A stretch of 64,000 nucleotides of DNA, taken from Proteiniclasticum ruminis DSM 24773 (GTDB taxonomy: Bacteria; Bacillota; Clostridia; Clostridiales; Clostridiaceae). A program made the position numbers and the translations under genes. The stretch is from positions 922,506 through 986,505 of the forward strand of contig NZ_JNKC01000001.1 in assembly GCF_000701905.1 (NCBI RefSeq), given 5' to 3'. How positions within the stretch are numbered: position 1 is the stretch's first letter; each line of letters begins with the position of its first letter. Positions 63,656 to 64,000 of the stretch are shown one piece after another. The notes under the pieces are model-generated. The model saw only the letters and a program-made list of their open reading frames with translations. It made no database searches and was not told the origin of the DNA.

Positions 63656-64000
<345 letters not shown>

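Overview
The window looks like a chromosomal segment of a low-GC Gram-positive bacterium, most likely a member of Clostridia (Bacillota). Pointers are the A+T-leaning composition, strong GGAGG ribosome sites, many TTG and GTG starts, B. subtilis-like gene order (ftsE-ftsX-S41 protease-PDZ membrane protein-uvrB-uvrA), an FHA-SEDS-PBP-uvrC cluster, and small Firmicutes families (DUF1659, DUF2922, YvrJ, DUF1836, YitT). The genus cannot be fixed from the sequence alone. Almost every gene is on the minus strand, together with the rRNA operon end at the right edge; this suggests that replication runs right to left here (inference).

Layout. 1-5.75 kb is an accessory zone: a truncated formate/nitrite-type channel with a long leader, two membrane-anchored XRE regulators, a small lipoprotein, and two decayed genes (a RhuM-family gene with two frameshifts and a serine recombinase with an internal TGA). 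5.86-14.4 kb carries rlmD, pyk, pfkA, dnaE and a Dabb protein. 14.4-21 kb carries a DRTGG/CBS regulator, whiA, a membrane-anchored yvcK, a zinc-ribbon protein, a hisC-like aminotransferase and murB. 21.2-26.3 kb holds uvrC, a class B PBP, a SEDS glycosyltransferase and an FHA protein. 26.4-35.4 kb holds uvrA, uvrB, a PDZ membrane protein, a CtpB-like protease, ftsX and ftsE. 35.5-41.6 kb holds two YitT paralogs, alr, nnr, acpS and a YihY protein. 41.7-43.3 kb holds a DUF1659/DUF2922 pair and a divergent aldose-epimerase-like gene. 43.3-49.6 kb is a sugar region: gluconokinase, short 6-phosphogluconate dehydrogenase, 6-phospho-alpha-glucosidase, PTS EIICB and an RpiR regulator. 49.7-55.5 kb holds a large SH3b-repeat cell-wall amidase, an XPD/DinG-like helicase and a 47-residue YvrJ protein. 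55.6-63.1 kb holds a DUF1836 protein, rsmI, a TrmN6-like methyltransferase, PAP2 and HAD phosphatases on the plus strand, a parvulin, a Bcp peroxiredoxin, a papain-like-fold protein, speE and speD. 63.38-64 kb holds tRNA-Phe, 5S rRNA and the 3' end of 23S rRNA.

Themes: cell envelope growth and division, UvrABC repair, lower glycolysis, and alpha-glucoside and gluconate use. I found no clear undescribed multi-gene system such as a defence island, CRISPR array or biosynthetic cluster. The most useful leads are the missing rapZ/hprK next to murB-yvcK-whiA, a possible small RNA between pyk and rlmD, the FNT-gene leader, an inverted repeat over the bcp promoter, and the small-protein families with unknown function.
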